The notes: generated by a model not told the origin, from the sequence alone. A stretch of 64,000 bases of DNA from an uncultured Eubacteriales bacterium (GCA_902764875.1 CACWXP010000004.1:124001-188000); one strand, 5' to 3'. Counted from the first letter of the stretch, positions 8,738 to 17,886 are shown. A program made the numbers and translations.

Positions 8738-9643
8738 TCAGAATAAATCAACAATCAGTCCCATGCACAGGGCAAACAGCATGACGAACGTCAAATAGAT
8801 GATAAACCTTTTCCAGCCCAGCACGATCTTCATCGCGCCAAGGTTGGTGATCTTGGTGGCCGGACCGGTCAGCATGAAGGCCGCCGCGCTGCCCATGCTC
8901 ATGCCGTCCGCCAGCCATTCGTTCAGCAGCGGTATCGTGCCGCCGCCGCACATGTAGACCGGCACCCCGATGGTCGCGGCCATCAGGACGCCGAAGCCAT
9001 TGTTCTTGCCGAAGAGTCCGCTGACGAACTCGCTGGGCACGTGGATCTGGTACAGCGCCGTCAGCAGGATGCCTAAGGCGAACATGGGGCCGGTGGCCTT
9101 GATGTTCCGCCAGATGTTTTTGAGAAACCTGAGCAGCATGTTAGGATCGGTGTCCCGGCTCTTTCCTTCATGGAAGCCGGTAAAATCAAAGAAACTTTTG
9201 CCCTTTCCGCTGTAGAAGAGGCGGATCAGCCAGCCTGCCGCGCAGCCGCACAGGAAGCAGCTGACACAGCGGATGATGAGGGCCGTCTGCCCCAGGGCGC
9301 CGCTGTAGAAGATCAGCTGCGGGTTCAGCAGAATACTGGACATCATGAAGGCAGCCAGGTAATCGTCCTTCACGCCCTGCTCCGAAAAGGATGCGGCAAT
9401 CGGGATGGTGCCGTACATGCACAGCGGCGAGGCAATGCCCAGGATGCTGGCTGGGATGACGCCCAGCCAGCCCATTTTTCTTTGGCCGATCTTCGCAAAC
9501 GCGCCGTGGATGTATTTTTTGCCGAACACGGAGACCACACTGCCCAGCAGGATGCCCAGCGCCCAGTAGGGCGCGATCTGCCGGATCTGGATATCCAGGT
9601 AGTACCACAGATACACGGCTTCCCTCTGAATCCAGTCCCACAT
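8738..9643 (-). CDS. Permease of the ArsP/YraQ (DUF318) type
   Basis: This 301-residue membrane protein has about eight hydrophobic segments in two halves, each with the family's cysteine/glycine motif: ASPLCMYGTIPIAAS in the first and VPVYMCGGGTIPLLNEW in the second. Two transmembrane bundles are joined by a charged loop near residues 150-175. Relatives export organoarsenicals or other small solutes; the substrate cannot be told here. It starts three bases after the DUF362 gene, so the two are co-translated. It is the last gene of the minus-strand run. Confidence 0.8.
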   Translation of the reverse strand: MWDWIQREAVYLWYYLDIQIRQIAPYWALGILLGSVVSVFGKKYIHGAFAKIGQRKMGWLGVIPASILGIASPLCMYGTIPIAASFSEQGVKDDYLAAFMMSSILLNPQLIFYSGALGQTALIIRCVSCFLCGCAAGWLIRLFYSGKGKSFFDFTGFHEGKSRDTDPNMLLRFLKNIWRNIKATGPMFALGILLTALYQIHVPSEFVSGLFGKNNGFGVLMAATIGVPVYMCGGGTIPLLNEWLADGMSMGSAAAFMLTGPATKITNLGAMKIVLGWKRFIIYLTFVMLFALCMGLIVDLF

Positions 9644-9646
9644 GGC

Positions 9647-10672
9647 TTATTCTCCGATGACGACCAGACGGTAATTCCGGCTGCCCAGCCCGTTCTGCGC
9701 GCCGACGTCCAGGGTATATAACCCGTTCTGACGCTCGATGCGGCGGCGGAGGCTGCCGCTGTCCGGCATGGCATACACAAGGTCGATGGCGGCCTGATCG
9801 ATGGCCAGCGGGTCGGTGGAGGCCAGGATGCCAATGTCGTGCATGTCCGGCTCGGCGGGATTTCCATCGCAGTCACAGTCCACAGAAAGGCGGTTCATCA
9901 CGCTGATGTAGACGATGTTGTCGCCCATATAAGTATCCACACCTTTTGCCGCATCCGCCATGGCCTCCAGGAAGGGATCCTGCTCGCCCCAGATGCCGCC
10001 GCTGGTCTTGGTGCCGCCGGAGTGGATCCACCCCTTGCCCATGGAGGAGCCGAAGCCGATGGATATGTTCTTGATTGCCCCGCCGAAGCCGGCCATGGCG
10101 TGGCCTTTGAAGTGGGTCAGCACCAGGAAGGAGTCATAATTCGCGAAGTGACTTCCCACGTAATCCACGTTGATGCGGACGCCGCCCTCGATGGGGATTT
10201 CCATGCTGCCTTCCTCGTCCAGGATGTCCAGCTCCGCCACATCCAGCAGGCCGTTGTCCTTCGCCTGCTGCCGGTGCATGGCTGTGGAGGAACGGCTGCC
10301 GCCATAGGCGGTATTGCATTCCACGATGGTGCCGTTCACCAGATGGATCAGATCGGCGATCAGCTCAGGGCGCAGGTAGTTGCTGCGCTCGCTTTCCCCG
10401 GTGGACATCTTGACGCCCACCTTTCCGGGCAGCGCCACACCCAGGGCCTGGTAAGCCTCGACGAGACTCTCCGGGGAAATGTCGCTGATGAAATACACCA
10501 CCGGCGCAGTTTCATCCGCCGTGCAGTAAGGCAGGTCGCTGGTATCCAGGGTGACACCGCCGTTGGTAACCAATGTGTCCGCAAAGGCGGTGGCGCAAAG
10601 CATGCAAAGAAGCAATGTGACAGCAACTCTTTGCAGTGTCTTGGATTCAAATTCAGCTTCGAGAACGGCCAT
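9647..10672 (-). CDS. DUF362 domain protein, exported form
   Basis: The 341-residue protein has an N-terminal hydrophobic leader (about residues 15-32, ending CATAFA) followed by a DUF362 core. Recognisable family stretches are GVKMSTGE, the conserved NYDSFLVLTHFKGH with AGFGGAIKNISIG, and a C-terminal DPLAIDQAAIDLVY. DUF362 proteins are often iron-sulfur or redox-associated, but no ferredoxin cysteine cluster is present here, only the CDCDG pair. A GGAGG site precedes the ATG. The 45-base gap from the MATE gene and 3-base gap to the permease place it in an operon with transporters. Confidence 0.8.
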   Translation of the reverse strand: MAVLEAEFESKTLQRVAVTLLLCMLCATAFADTLVTNGGVTLDTSDLPYCTADETAPVVYFISDISPESLVEAYQALGVALPGKVGVKMSTGESERSNYLRPELIADLIHLVNGTIVECNTAYGGSRSSTAMHRQQAKDNGLLDVAELDILDEEGSMEIPIEGGVRINVDYVGSHFANYDSFLVLTHFKGHAMAGFGGAIKNISIGFGSSMGKGWIHSGGTKTSGGIWGEQDPFLEAMADAAKGVDTYMGDNIVYISVMNRLSVDCDCDGNPAEPDMHDIGILASTDPLAIDQAAIDLVYAMPDSGSLRRRIERQNGLYTLDVGAQNGLGSRNYRLVVIGE

Positions 10673-10717
10673 TTACAAAGACCTCCTTTTCATGGTGTCA
10701 TGCCTTGCTTTCCTCTG

Positions 10718-12145
10718 TCAGATAATGCGTTTTTCCTTCCATCGTCCGCTGCGGAATCGCCAGATATCCAGTGCGGCCTTGATGCACCAGTCCATTACCA
10801 TGGCCAGCGCAATGCCGATGACGCCCATTCCCATCCATTTAGCCAGCAGGAAGGACAGGAAGGTGCGGCATACAACCGTGCAGAAAAGGGATGCCCACAT
10901 GGTGAATTTCACGTCTCCAGAGGCTCGCAGCCCGGAGGAAAGCGGCATGGCGAAGGGCTGGACCAGCGCTGAGAACACGTTGTGAATTGCCACAATGATC
11001 AGAATCAGTTGTTTCGTTTCGGAGGTGAGATCGTACAGCGGAAGCAGGAGTGGCGTGAGGATCATGACCATGACATTCCAAAGCACAGCCAGTACCAGTG
11101 ACAGGCGCGTGAGCTTGCGCATGTACCACGCTGTCGCCTCCACATCGCCGGAGCCCGTGCACTGCCCAATGACGGTGATGAACACCGTGCTCATGGCTGT
11201 GCCCATACAGGCGGCCAGGGACCAGAATGTCTGGCCGGTCGTGTTCGCGGCAATCTGAGATGTGCCGAAGGTGGCAACCAGCATGCCCAAAACCACCTTG
11301 GCGGCCTGGAACAGGGTGTTTTCGATGGAGTTCGGAATCGCGACCCCCAGGATTCGTCTGGCCATGGCTGGGAAAAGGCGAATCGCTTGGCGGAACCGTA
11401 TCCGCACCTCCACCGGCACCGTAAGTTTCAGTCGCTGGAGCAGTTGCCGGGAGGACGGGCTTCCCATGCAGAGATATGTCATGATGATGGCCGCAGCATA
11501 CCAGGAGATGGTTGTGGGCCAGGCAACACCAGCAGCTCCGGCCTTCAAGACAAAGATGCCGATGGCGTTGCCGGCAACGTTGATCAGGTTCGCAATCAGG
11601 GAGACCCACATGGTGATTTTGGTCTGCCCCATTGCCCGAAAAACAGCCGCACCCGCGTTGTACAAGGCATTGGCGGGAAAAGAGATCGCGACAATCCACA
11701 TATAGGTCTGGCATGCGCCCATGGTGGCCTCTTCCGTTTCCGGATACATGGCCTGCAGAAGAGAGGAGCCAAAGCACAGCATCAACGCCATACAAACCAA
11801 TGAAAGCAGCCCGGCGATATGAAAGATCTGTGAGGCCGCCTGATCCGCGTTTTCCCGTTCACCGCTGCCGATATACTGGGAGACCACCACAGCGCCGCCG
11901 GCTGAAACCGCCGTAAAGAGATAGATGAAGATGGTATAAACCATCGTGTCCAGGCCTACGCCGGCTACCACCGCTTCGCCCGCGTAGCTGACCATCATAG
12001 TGTCTGCCAACCCCACAACCATCTGCAGCACCTGCTCGATGAGCAGCGGGATGATCATGGCTTTCAGGGTTGCATTGGGGAAGCTCTGTCTCGCCTGCGG
12101 CAGTACAGGCTTTGGTTCAATCCAGGATTGAATGAAATGCGTCAT
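10718..12145 (-). CDS. MATE family efflux transporter
   Basis: This 475-residue protein has twelve predicted membrane segments in two six-helix lobes. Family features include the opening PLLIEQVLQMVVGLADTMMV, the repeat GQTKITMWVSLIANLINV at the end of lobe one, and the matching ASGDVKFTMWASLFCTVV in lobe two. MATE proteins exchange sodium or protons for drugs and other organic cations. I chose ATG 12145, preceded by AGAAGGG, over an upstream in-frame ATG at 12229. The gene lies between the aldo/keto reductase and the DUF362 gene in one minus-strand run. Confidence 0.9.
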   Translation of the reverse strand: MTHFIQSWIEPKPVLPQARQSFPNATLKAMIIPLLIEQVLQMVVGLADTMMVSYAGEAVVAGVGLDTMVYTIFIYLFTAVSAGGAVVVSQYIGSGERENADQAASQIFHIAGLLSLVCMALMLCFGSSLLQAMYPETEEATMGACQTYMWIVAISFPANALYNAGAAVFRAMGQTKITMWVSLIANLINVAGNAIGIFVLKAGAAGVAWPTTISWYAAAIIMTYLCMGSPSSRQLLQRLKLTVPVEVRIRFRQAIRLFPAMARRILGVAIPNSIENTLFQAAKVVLGMLVATFGTSQIAANTTGQTFWSLAACMGTAMSTVFITVIGQCTGSGDVEATAWYMRKLTRLSLVLAVLWNVMVMILTPLLLPLYDLTSETKQLILIIVAIHNVFSALVQPFAMPLSSGLRASGDVKFTMWASLFCTVVCRTFLSFLLAKWMGMGVIGIALAMVMDWCIKAALDIWRFRSGRWKEKRII

Positions 12146-12191
12146 TGTGTTTCCCTTCTGTTCACTTTGTTTTTCTGTGCAGAGGACAGCT

Positions 12192-13232
12192 TTATCCGGC
12201 AATCTCAGCACTCTCCACCGGCCATACATGCTGATGTTCTTTCAGAAGATGCCTGTTCTGCGCTATGACGCCGACCAGCGCGTGCGGAATATACGGCGCT
12301 TCCAGCTCAGCAACCTCCTCACTTGTCAGCTCCAGATCTGTCGCCTGAATCGCGCCGTCCACATGGTGCGGCTTGGTTGCGCCGACAACTGGAGAGGCAA
12401 CTTTTGTCAGCAGCCAGGCTAAAGAGATTTCTGTCATGCTGACGCCGCGCCTGTCTGCCAGCGCTGCTACCCGAGCGATGATGGCACTGTCGGCCTCCGC
12501 CGTTGCGTCATATTTTCCCTTGGCAAAGGTATCCAGTTCCAAACGTTGGCTGGTTTCGCCGGGACGCTTTGAAAGTCTGCCTGCGGCCAACGCGCTGTAG
12601 GGGGTCATGGCAATGCCGTTTGCGTAGCAGAAGGGGGCCATTTCCCGCTCCTCCTCCCGAGCCAGAAGGTTATAGTGCCCTTGGATGGATACGAAAGGAG
12701 CCCAGCCGTTTTGCTGTGCGACGGCGTTGGCCTGAGCCAGTTGCCAGGCAGAGCAATTGCTCACGCCAATGTCCCGTACCTTTCCCGCCCGTATGACGTC
12801 GTTCAACGCCTGCAGCGTCTCCTCAACGGGTGTGAGATAGTCCCAGCTGTGCATGATGTACAGGTCAATATAGTCCGTACCCAGGCGGCGCAGGCTGTTG
12901 TCCACACATTGCTGAATCCATTCCGCTCCGCTGACCTCACCCGCTGTTTCCGCGGAGCGCGGTGTGTATTTTGTTGCCAGCACGACACGATCACGAGGCA
13001 CAAGCTCCCGGATCGCGCGGCCCAGGAATTCTTCGCCCGTGCCGCCCTGGTAGGCCATGGCGGTATCAAAGAAATTGATTCCCTTTTCCAGTCCATAGAC
13101 GATGATAGCTTTACTCTCTTCGTAGGGCAGCGTCCATTTGTGCATGCCCTTCTCCGCCTCCCCGAAGCCCATACAACCCATGCAAATGCGAGAAACGATC
13201 AGGTCGGATTTGCCCAGCTTTGTGTACTTCAT
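12192..13232 (-). CDS. Aldo/keto reductase
   Basis: The 346-residue protein is a TIM-barrel NADPH-dependent oxidoreductase. The catalytic tetrad is visible: Asp and Tyr in FFDTAMAYQ, Lys in LATKY and His in YIMHSWDYL. The NADPH-binding end is also present (SPVVGATKPHHVDGAIQA). AAGGAGG lies 9 bases before the ATG. It is the first gene of the run leading to the MATE exporter. Just upstream, in another frame and running into the ribosome site, is an open 3' remnant (ending LKKLLNAKEV, stop at 13237) that may be the tail of a lost gene. Confidence 0.92.
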   Translation of the reverse strand: MKYTKLGKSDLIVSRICMGCMGFGEAEKGMHKWTLPYEESKAIIVYGLEKGINFFDTAMAYQGGTGEEFLGRAIRELVPRDRVVLATKYTPRSAETAGEVSGAEWIQQCVDNSLRRLGTDYIDLYIMHSWDYLTPVEETLQALNDVIRAGKVRDIGVSNCSAWQLAQANAVAQQNGWAPFVSIQGHYNLLAREEEREMAPFCYANGIAMTPYSALAAGRLSKRPGETSQRLELDTFAKGKYDATAEADSAIIARVAALADRRGVSMTEISLAWLLTKVASPVVGATKPHHVDGAIQATDLELTSEEVAELEAPYIPHALVGVIAQNRHLLKEHQHVWPVESAEIAG

Positions 13233-13343
13233 GGTTTCAAACCTCCTTTGCGTTCAGCAGCTTTTTCAGACAAGCATAGGTCAGGCTATAGGCGGACTGA
13301 TCAGCCATCACCGCGTCCATGGCCTCCACCCACAGCTCATATC

Positions 13344-14678
13344 TTATGTCTTTGCAAGCATGTATCTGGTATTCTTGCCTTCCCCGATCCTAATCAGCAC
13401 ACCGTTCTGCACCATTCTTTTCAGCACTCTGGCGGCGGATGAAGAACTGGTCCCCGTGATCTGTTCAACTTCTTGCCTCGCAATCAGTTCTTTTGTGGAA
13501 AGATATGCAAGGATCATTTCCTCAGCCGTTTGATTAGTAGCAGATCTGTGCGGCTCAGGGGGGCGGACACTGTTCAGGCTCGGTAGCGTGACCTTGAATA
13601 CCTTCTCAGTTACCTGGAACAATTGGCCCGCTTCCATATGGTGATAGGCAGCCAAAATTTTCTTCAGCCCGGTTCCGTAAGCTTCAATCAAACTCAGGCG
13701 ATAGAAGACATTGGCCAGCTTTGGATTCCTGCAGATCGACAAACCGGATGTCACATCATTCAGATGGAAGCCTGGGATAAGGCCACCTACAGATACAATC
13801 TCGATACGGTCACTATAGACACTGATCAGTGTGCTGGCGGAATACGCATAATCCCGGTGAACAATGGCGTTCAGCAGCGCTTCGCGCAGCGCCGCAGGCG
13901 GATAAGCCCGATGGTCAACCCGGTGAACCCCTTCAAAGGTTGCAGAAGTATCATTCCGCATATCCAGGAACGCATAGGCATCATCGACCTGCTTGAGCAG
14001 CGAGCCAGTGAATTCCCGCCGGTCCTGAAACTGCTCCTGGTCAGTTCCCGAAAAAGTCGCTGCTTTGATGATATGCGGACACTGGTCGGACAGGAGCAAG
14101 CCGAGGTTCGTAAAGACACCATCGGAGGACACGATTCCAAGCGTCTGCATCTGCGGGAGCTCCAGATCAAGGCCACACCTGTCAAAAATGTCTTTCGCAT
14201 AGGTGAAGGTCAAGTCCTGTTGGAGAGATCGCACGTCTTCATACGTGTCTCCGTCTGTTTCCTTGATCATCTGACGAATACCCGCTTCAGTCGCCGGTGC
14301 AGCAGCAGTTCCCTGACGAACAAAAACGCCCGATGGACGCAGTCCCTTATCTGCCGCATAATAGGGTCTTCCCGTGCCACGCTGTATGGATACCTTGACA
14401 ATATTCCTGCCTTCCGTCTCCAGAGAATCATAGTGAATGAACATCGTCACGTCAGGCCGGATGGCGTCTCTCGCCATATTTGCGATCCGCTGAATCATCA
14501 GGTCAGGAGAGGAAACGCCGACCACAGTGCCATCATCAGCGACTCCAACATAGATAGTACCGCCGCTGGTGTTGGCAAAGGCAATGATATCCTTCCGGAT
14601 ACTTTCTGAATAATCCAGTTTCAGTTCGATCGTTTCACTTTCCAGGAAACCGGCAGACGCTTTTTTGTCTTGTCTCAT
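13344..14678 (-). CDS. AlbA_2 / ATP-binding regulator with C-terminal winged helix
   Basis: This 444-residue protein has an N-terminal AlbA_2 (Schlafen-like) domain with ESETIELKLDYSE, FANTSGGTIYVGVADDG and the arginine-rich GRPYYAADKGLRPSG. A central GHKL-like segment (RALLNAIVHRDYAYS-type, here REALLNAIVHRDYAY) follows, then a C-terminal winged helix (LSTKELIARQEVEQITG, VLKRMVQNGVLIRIG). Such proteins are annotated as putative transcriptional regulators. The start is uncertain: the frame opens at GTG 14714, while ATG 14678 follows a weak GCGGGTG. An inverted repeat just upstream (14722-14759) suggests autoregulation. Confidence 0.85.
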   Translation of the reverse strand: MRQDKKASAGFLESETIELKLDYSESIRKDIIAFANTSGGTIYVGVADDGTVVGVSSPDLMIQRIANMARDAIRPDVTMFIHYDSLETEGRNIVKVSIQRGTGRPYYAADKGLRPSGVFVRQGTAAAPATEAGIRQMIKETDGDTYEDVRSLQQDLTFTYAKDIFDRCGLDLELPQMQTLGIVSSDGVFTNLGLLLSDQCPHIIKAATFSGTDQEQFQDRREFTGSLLKQVDDAYAFLDMRNDTSATFEGVHRVDHRAYPPAALREALLNAIVHRDYAYSASTLISVYSDRIEIVSVGGLIPGFHLNDVTSGLSICRNPKLANVFYRLSLIEAYGTGLKKILAAYHHMEAGQLFQVTEKVFKVTLPSLNSVRPPEPHRSATNQTAEEMILAYLSTKELIARQEVEQITGTSSSSAARVLKRMVQNGVLIRIGEGKNTRYMLAKT

Positions 14679-14721
14679 CCATTGCACCCGCTTTCTTCCC
14701 ACATTGCTTCTCACATTCTAA

Positions 14722-14759
14722 TCATTCTTGTCATTTTTGTCAAGTGATGAGAAGAATGA
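14722..14759. promoter_or_regulatory. Inverted repeat upstream of the AlbA_2 regulator
   Basis: TCATTCTT (14722-14729) and AAGAATGA (14752-14759) are perfect inverted 8-bp arms 22 bases apart. Related TCATT/AATGA words sit between and beside them. The site lies 8 bases from the earliest possible start of the regulator gene, so it is a candidate operator for its own product. Confidence 0.45.
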
Positions 14760-14940
14760 CTTGAATCGAATGATATGTTGACTCTCAAATTGATACCCGC
14801 GATGGTCTTTTCTTAATTCTCAACGTCAAGAGTCCTCATGAGCGAATGCATGGTAGAATAACGTCACGAAAGGGCGGTTAGCAGGTTGTTTCATGTTTCC
14901 TCGAATGCGATGATGATGTCATTTTTGGTATAAAAAATGC

Positions 14941-14981
14941 ACACCCGGCGGGATTCGAACCCACGGCCTGCCGCTTAGGAG
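14941..14981 (-). pseudogene. tRNA-Arg(CCT) 3' half
   Basis: On the minus strand this reads anticodon loop CTCCTAA, stem GCGGC, variable bases, T-arm GTGGG-TTCGAAT-CCCGC and acceptor 3' strand CGGGTGT. It stops abruptly after CTTAGGAG (14974-14981), where a tRNA would continue into the 5' anticodon stem. The matching 5' half is at 39623-39662, and both stems pair. No CCA is encoded. This is one end of a tRNA gene split by 24.6 kb. Confidence 0.85.
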
Positions 14982-15277
14982 AACAAAAAAAGCGATTTCC
15001 GCGGAACTCCACCGAAGTCCGCGAAAATCCCGGAAGGCTTGATTCCTAAGGAATGCAGCCGATTGAAAACTCCGTGAAATTCTCTCAAAATCTCTCGAAA
15101 TCCGTCTAATATCGCTCCAAAATTAGAACGCGATTAGAAATTTCTAATTTTGGCGGGTGGCGCGCCGCGTCACCGACCGCCTTTATTAGAATTTCGGGTC
15201 ACAAAATAGTGATTGCGGCCTGTCTAATTCATCCTACCGCCATTCCTGGCGATAGGATCAGTACTTAACATATTAGC
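14982..15277. other. Island-boundary DNA with ATTAGAA motifs
   Basis: There is no gene. The stretch holds loose GAAATC/AAATCTC iterations (about 15070-15110) and several ATTAGAA/TTCTAAT words, including a palindromic ATTAGAAATTTCTAAT near 15134-15149. A GC-rich GGCGCGCC core and the phrase TTCGGGTCACA near 15193 follow. The ATTAGAA and CGGGTCAC words also occur next to the other tRNA-Arg sites (39.1-39.6 kb; 1-30 for CGGGTCAC) and at 21.25 kb. Confidence 0.55.
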
Positions 15278-15457
15278 TTATAATGAGCATGCACGAATTT
15301 TCATTCGTCCGGCTTCTGATACAGTTATATTTACATAGTCAAATGGCTTTTCGCTACCAACAATAAGAAAGTCTTCAGGAACCATCCACAGAGTTAGTTT
15401 TGATTCACCATCTGCTTGATTAATCAGTGACGTAAGTTCTCTTAGTAAACCCTCCAT
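15278..15457 (-). CDS. Small hypothetical protein, 59 residues
   Basis: The minus-strand frame encodes 59 residues beginning MEGLLRELTSL and ending MKIRACSL. It has the look of a real small alpha/beta protein, with an amphipathic N-terminal helix then beta strands around LTLWMVPEDFLIV and YVNITVSEAG. A TGA lies directly before the ATG and no good ribosome site is visible. It may therefore be the 3' part of a frameshifted gene. Its base composition is AT-richer than the operon to its right. Confidence 0.4.
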   Translation of the reverse strand: MEGLLRELTSLINQADGESKLTLWMVPEDFLIVGSEKPFDYVNITVSEAGRMKIRACSL

Positions 15458-15556
15458 TCAATTTCGAATTGCATATTGGTCGTTCAAAACTTTTTTATCT
15501 ATTTTCATTCCGACGGCGCGGCTGCGGCAGCCGGGGAAATTTTCAGGCGGCGTTTC

Positions 15557-16087
15557 TTACAGCTTCGTTCTGCTGATGCAGCCGTAGAAGATGGCACTCA
15601 CGCCCTCCAGCAGGAACACCACGCCCACGGTCACGCCCATGGCGACGACGCTGACCCAAGGATCCATCATGCAAACGAAGCCCGCCACGGTCAGCACAAT
15701 GCCCAGCGCCAGCACCCAGCCCCAGGCGCGCACGCCCAGAGCCTTCAGATCAAAGGCGCTGACGAAACGGGACACGCCCGAGAACAGCAGCCACGCCGTG
15801 AACAGAAACGGCAGCGACATCAGCGTAAACCACTGATTCAGCAGCAGGAGCAGCGACAGAATGACCGTCAATACGCCGTCCAACAGCAGCCAGCCGGAAC
15901 CTGGCAGCAGACTGCTGGTTCCCGCGAACACGACAATTTCCGCAATGCCGGAAATCAGCATGAACACGCCCAGCAGAAGACCTGCGGACATGACTGCCAC
16001 ATCCTGATTGCACAGGCAGTAGATACCGGCCGCGATCAGCAACGCGCCCGAGATCACACTCCAGATTCGCATGGACTTCGTACTCAT
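15557..16087 (-). CDS. HdeD/DUF308 family membrane protein
   Basis: This 176-residue protein has six hydrophobic segments in the paired-helix pattern of the HdeD family. Typical phrases are GALLIAAGIYCL, LLLGVFMLISGI, and the repeat VLALGIVLTVAGFV with VGVVFLLEGVSAIFYG. HdeD is linked to acid resistance in enterobacteria; the role in clostridia is not established. ATG 16087 is preferred, with AAGGGA upstream; a TTG two codons earlier (16093) is an alternative. It is the last gene of the kdgT-alsD-hdeD run, 49 bases after alsD. Confidence 0.85.
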   Translation of the reverse strand: MSTKSMRIWSVISGALLIAAGIYCLCNQDVAVMSAGLLLGVFMLISGIAEIVVFAGTSSLLPGSGWLLLDGVLTVILSLLLLLNQWFTLMSLPFLFTAWLLFSGVSRFVSAFDLKALGVRAWGWVLALGIVLTVAGFVCMMDPWVSVVAMGVTVGVVFLLEGVSAIFYGCISRTKL

Positions 16088-16136
16088 TTTCAAGGATTCC
16101 CTTCTGTATTGCGGTTCCGATGTATTGCGGTTCCGA

Positions 16137-16853
16137 TTACTTTTTTACGCCTTCGACGGCGGCGGTCTTCGCGGTCAGATCCTCGCACAGATCGCGGTGC
16201 GCAAACTCGGGATTCTGCGGCAGCGTCAGGTCAAAGCGCTCGATCTTGTTGAGCTTCACCCGCAGGCTCTCCGCCGACAGCCCCAGAATGTGACCGCCCT
16301 GTGTCTTGTCGCCGCTGAGGTAGTGGAAATGCCAGCCCGGCAGGTTGATGCCGTTGACGTACTTCGGGCAGTACACGGCGATGACGCTGCCGCGAGTGTT
16401 CTCGAAGTGGAATTCGCGTTGGTTCTGCGCCACCTGAGACAGCGTAGGATACGGCTTCTTGCTGGCGAAGCAGCTGCGCACGTGCATGGTCTTGAACAGT
16501 CCCTGCGCCTTGATCATGTAAAAGACGTTCTCGTTGCCCGATACATAGGGCTCCAGCGCGTCCTTCAGCGCCGAAATATCGGAAATGCCGTTCAGCTCAA
16601 ACTCGGTAACGCTTTCGTCAAAGTTCATCACCGTGCCGAACGCCACGCCGTCCTCCGGCTTCATGACGGCGACTCGACCGTCGGCGGTCGCCTTGTAGGC
16701 CACGCCGTCCTCAAAGATCGCCTCGCCGTCCAGCCCGGCGTAGGTGCCGATGCCGGTATCGGCATGGTGCAGAAAGTCGCGTACGGAAACGGTTTCATCA
16801 AAGTTACCCAGCATCAGCGCGTTCAGCGTGGAAGCCTGAATCAGAGTTTTCAT
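16137..16853 (-). CDS. budA: Alpha-acetolactate decarboxylase
   Basis: This 238-residue enzyme converts alpha-acetolactate to acetoin, diverting pyruvate carbon from acid production. The family signatures are GIGTYAGLDGEAI near the N-terminus and the zinc-binding LPGWHFHYLS followed by GGHILGL, giving three histidine ligands, with the active-site Glu/Arg region intact. Length matches the family (about 235-260). It sits 31 bases after the 2-keto-3-deoxygluconate permease gene and before hdeD, without a neighbouring acetolactate synthase. The synthase must be elsewhere. Confidence 0.93.
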   Translation of the reverse strand: MKTLIQASTLNALMLGNFDETVSVRDFLHHADTGIGTYAGLDGEAIFEDGVAYKATADGRVAVMKPEDGVAFGTVMNFDESVTEFELNGISDISALKDALEPYVSGNENVFYMIKAQGLFKTMHVRSCFASKKPYPTLSQVAQNQREFHFENTRGSVIAVYCPKYVNGINLPGWHFHYLSGDKTQGGHILGLSAESLRVKLNKIERFDLTLPQNPEFAHRDLCEDLTAKTAAVEGVKK

Positions 16854-16884
16854 AAAGCACAGCTCCTTTCAAAAAGCAGGGCAG

Positions 16885-17886
16885 TTATTTCGCGGCAGCC
16901 GGCTTGTCCGCCGGATGCTTTGTCAGAATGAACTTCACCATAAACGGGCAGAGGATATTGGTCACGGCCAGCACGAACGCCAGCACGGCGACCGAGGAAT
17001 CCACGTACGGCTGGAACGCCGCGTTGGAAGCCGCCGCCATGGACGGGATTACCAGCGCCACGCCCGCCAAGGAGCCGCTGGCCACCGAGGCGTAGCCCGG
17101 GCGATGCAGCACCGTGCGTTCAAAGATATAGGACGGCGTAATGACCACGATAAAGTAGATCAGGCTCAAAAGCAGTCCCTGCGGGATCATCCTGAACGCG
17201 TCGATCAGATTGATGGTCGAGCCGAACTCAAAGCCCAGGAACGGCAGTATGATGGCGTTGCCGCCCGCGAACACCTTGCGGATATCCGTGTCCAGATTGC
17301 CCAGCACCATGCCCAGCACAAAGGGGATAATCAGCGAGATGATCTGCATGACCTGCGCCTCGCCGAAGCCCGACTGGCCGTAGAAGCCCAGGAACAAAAG
17401 CGGCAAAAGCGGCATCGAACAGATCAGCATAATACCGAAGCTCGCCTTGTCGGCCTTGTCGCCGAACGGGGAAATGATGCCCATGTACAGCGCCGCGTTC
17501 GCACTGGTGACCGCGCACACAAAGGCCAGGAACGAAATCCCCAGGAAGCCCTCGTTGCCGAACAGCGCGTAGAACAGCGCGCACAGCGCATAAGCGACGA
17601 TCAGCCGCACCAGAATCAGCCGCACGCCCCGGTGCAGAGCGTCCTTCATATCGGAAAGCTTCAACTGCGTGCCCGTACAGAACAGCATCAGACCGATGAT
17701 CAGCATCTGACCGGAGGAGGAGAACATATCCTTCATCGGGTTGCCCAGCGTGCTCCACAGGTCAAAACCGAAAAATCCCTTGCAGACGGTTGTGATGACG
17801 GCACCAACAATCAGAGGCACGAACATCGTGCCCGCCGGCACCTTCTGAAGCGATTTCCAGATGTTCACATTCTTCTTGTTTTCCAT
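16885..17886 (-). CDS. kdgT: 2-keto-3-deoxygluconate permease
   Basis: The 333-residue protein has about ten membrane spans and the KDGT family features: KVPAGTMFVPLIVGAVI, TGTQLKLSDMKDALHRG, CAVTSANAALYMGI and FLGFEFGSTINL, with a C-terminal PGYASVASGSLAGVAL. It should import 2-keto-3-deoxygluconate, a pectin or alginate breakdown product, with protons. It is the first gene of the operon with alsD and hdeD and is divergent from the PucR-type regulator. No pectinase or KDG kinase is seen nearby, so the substrate is inferred from family only. Confidence 0.9.
   Translation of the reverse strand: MENKKNVNIWKSLQKVPAGTMFVPLIVGAVITTVCKGFFGFDLWSTLGNPMKDMFSSSGQMLIIGLMLFCTGTQLKLSDMKDALHRGVRLILVRLIVAYALCALFYALFGNEGFLGISFLAFVCAVTSANAALYMGIISPFGDKADKASFGIMLICSMPLLPLLFLGFYGQSGFGEAQVMQIISLIIPFVLGMVLGNLDTDIRKVFAGGNAIILPFLGFEFGSTINLIDAFRMIPQGLLLSLIYFIVVITPSYIFERTVLHRPGYASVASGSLAGVALVIPSMAAASNAAFQPYVDSSVAVLAFVLAVTNILCPFMVKFILTKHPADKPAAAK

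Noticed and set aside
9839..10972. 377-codon plus-strand frame
   Set aside because: Antisense to the DUF362 and MATE genes, which have clear family motifs; a shadow caused by GC-rich third positions.
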